Positions 6,006 to 6,433 of a stretch of DNA of 6,433 nucleotides are shown one piece after another. Source of the stretch: Phycisphaerae bacterium (GTDB lineage: Bacteria > Planctomycetota > Phycisphaerae > Phycisphaerales > UBA1924). The notes beneath the pieces were generated by a model. It saw only the letters and a program-made list of their open reading frames with translations, searched no databases and was not told where the DNA came from. The position numbers were made by a program, and so were the translations under genes. Location of the stretch: the NCBI GenBank assembly GCA_016794945.1, contig JAEUIX010000202.1, positions 1 to 6,433 of the forward strand. The letters are read 5' to 3'. Numbering within the stretch: the first letter of the stretch is position 1; every line of letters starts with the position of its first letter.

Positions 6006-6011
6006 CTCCTC
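6006..6011 (-). promoter_or_regulatory. Ribosome binding site of the lipoprotein gene (GAGGAG)
   Basis: GAGGAG on the minus strand lies 6 bases before ATG 5999. It is the strongest Shine-Dalgarno in the window and fixes the start at the signal peptide rather than in the long upstream open frame. Confidence 0.7.
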
Positions 6012-6069
6012 GGTTCGGTGAGCGTGGCGCCCGGCCGCTCGCGCAAGCCGGGGCGGGCCATGCGCTGCG

Positions 6070-6079
6070 ATCCTAGACT
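6070..6079. promoter_or_regulatory. Overlapping divergent -10-like elements around CTAG
   Basis: ATCCTAGACT (6070-6079) reads as TAGACT on the plus strand (6074-6079) and TAGGAT on the minus strand (6075-6070). Each matches TATAAT in 4 of 6 positions. It is the only AT-bearing patch in the 138-base divergent region. It would give a leader of about 52 bases for the right-hand gene and about 64 bases for the lipoprotein. No good -35 is seen for either direction, so this is tentative. Confidence 0.33.
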
Positions 6080-6107
6080 TGTCCGACCGCCGGTCCGTGC
6101 CCGCCAG

Positions 6108-6132
6108 CCGGCGGCGCCGCGCCGCCGGGAGA
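6108..6132 (+). promoter_or_regulatory. GC hairpin overlapping the Shine-Dalgarno of the right-hand gene
   Basis: CCGGCGGCG (6108-6116) and CGCCGCCGG (6120-6128) form a perfect 9-bp all-GC stem with a 3-base loop CCG. The last two bases of the 3' arm are the first two of the ribosome binding site GGGAGA (6127-6132), which lies 5 bases before ATG 6138. If transcription starts near 6086 the hairpin is in the 5' leader and could hold back ribosome binding. There is no U tract, so it is not a standard terminator. Confidence 0.5.
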
Positions 6133-6137
6133 CACCC

Positions 6138-6433
6138 ATGAGCGAACCGTTCGGAGCCCTCAGCTCCGATTTCTACATCAACCAGCGGCTGAACCTGAAG
6201 ATGGACCTGCCGACGAGCCGCGAGACCATCCTCGCGATGTTCGACCGCGTCCGGCGCGAGTTCCCCGCGATGGACCGCTTCCGCAGGTTCTCCGGCGAAC
6301 TGGCGCTCGAGTCGGACCCCTCGGCCGAGGGCATGCAGCTCTGGCTGGCGATGCGCCGCACGAACATCCGCACCGGCTCGGTCAATCCGGCCGATCCGCG
6401 CGAGGCCTACGCCCTGCACCGGCTCGTGCTGGA
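6138..6433 (+). CDS. Conserved protein of unknown function, N-terminal 98 residues (3' end outside window)
   Basis: ATG at 6138 follows GGGAGA with a 5-base spacer, and the frame stays open to the window edge (98 codons plus 2 bases). The protein begins MSEPFGALSSDFYINQRLNL. It has no signal peptide and no membrane segment, and is charged and probably helical, with KMDLPTSRETILAMFDRVRR (21-40) and REFPAMDRFRRFSGELALES (40-59) followed by WLAMRRTNIRTGSVNPADP (69-87). I recognise no enzyme motif. The style resembles conserved hypothetical proteins that I recall from planctomycete genomes, but I cannot assign a family with certainty. Codon use and GC content match the neighbours. It is divergent from the lipoprotein gene; no functional link is implied. 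Confidence 0.78.
   Translation, partial: MSEPFGALSSDFYINQRLNLKMDLPTSRETILAMFDRVRREFPAMDRFRRFSGELALESDPSAEGMQLWLAMRRTNIRTGSVNPADPREAYALHRLVL

Noticed and set aside
6000..6419. Upstream extension of the lipoprotein frame to 6419 on the minus strand
   Set aside because: A strong GAGGAG site and a complete lipoprotein signal peptide mark the start at 5999, and the extension runs antisense to the right-hand gene.

Overview
This is a GC-rich bacterial chromosomal segment of housekeeping genes. It carries the primase and primary sigma factor pair (dnaG-rpoD), a TerC/Alx-type membrane protein, an acylphosphatase with a HAD phosphatase, a small metal-binding lipoprotein, and the start of an uncharacterised conserved gene. 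There are no mobile elements, CRISPR arrays, tRNA or rRNA genes, and no intergenic stretch is longer than about 140 bases. The likely source is a planctomycete, perhaps of the Phycisphaerae. This is inferred from the lipoprotein's 'GFCCEDC' metal-binding domain, the style of the gene at the right edge, the mix of genes with and without Shine-Dalgarno sequences, and the GC content. It is not proven by any single marker.

Left part, minus strand, read right to left: dnaG (4492 to 2600), a 93-base gap holding two hairpins, rpoD (2506 to 353), a 33-base gap, then a TerC-family gene (319 to the window edge). The first two are the core of the 'macromolecular synthesis' operon known from many bacteria, which couples primer synthesis to sigma-factor supply. 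The usual first gene, rpsU, is absent. The TerC-family gene seems to have its own promoter built across the rpoD stop codon and is probably translated from a leaderless message.

Middle part, plus strand: an acylphosphatase (GTG start at 4622) and a HAD-superfamily hydrolase (4908 to 5627) are separated by only 4 bases and form a two-gene unit divergent from dnaG. Both would act on small phosphorylated metabolites.

Right part: a 121-residue lipoprotein gene on the minus strand (5999 to 5634) converges on the HAD gene with a 6-base gap. It diverges from an unknown plus-strand gene that begins at 6138 and runs off the window. The 138-base divergent region has overlapping -10-like elements around a CTAG core, and a perfect 9-bp GC hairpin whose 3' arm enters the ribosome binding site of the right-hand gene.

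I found no complete new system. The most unusual signals are regulatory: the RBS-touching hairpin at 6108-6128, the probable leaderless starts of the TerC-family and acylphosphatase genes, the dnaG-rpoD intergenic hairpins, and the Ala/Asp repeat tail on the sigma factor. All sequence comparisons were made by eye and from memory of the protein families.
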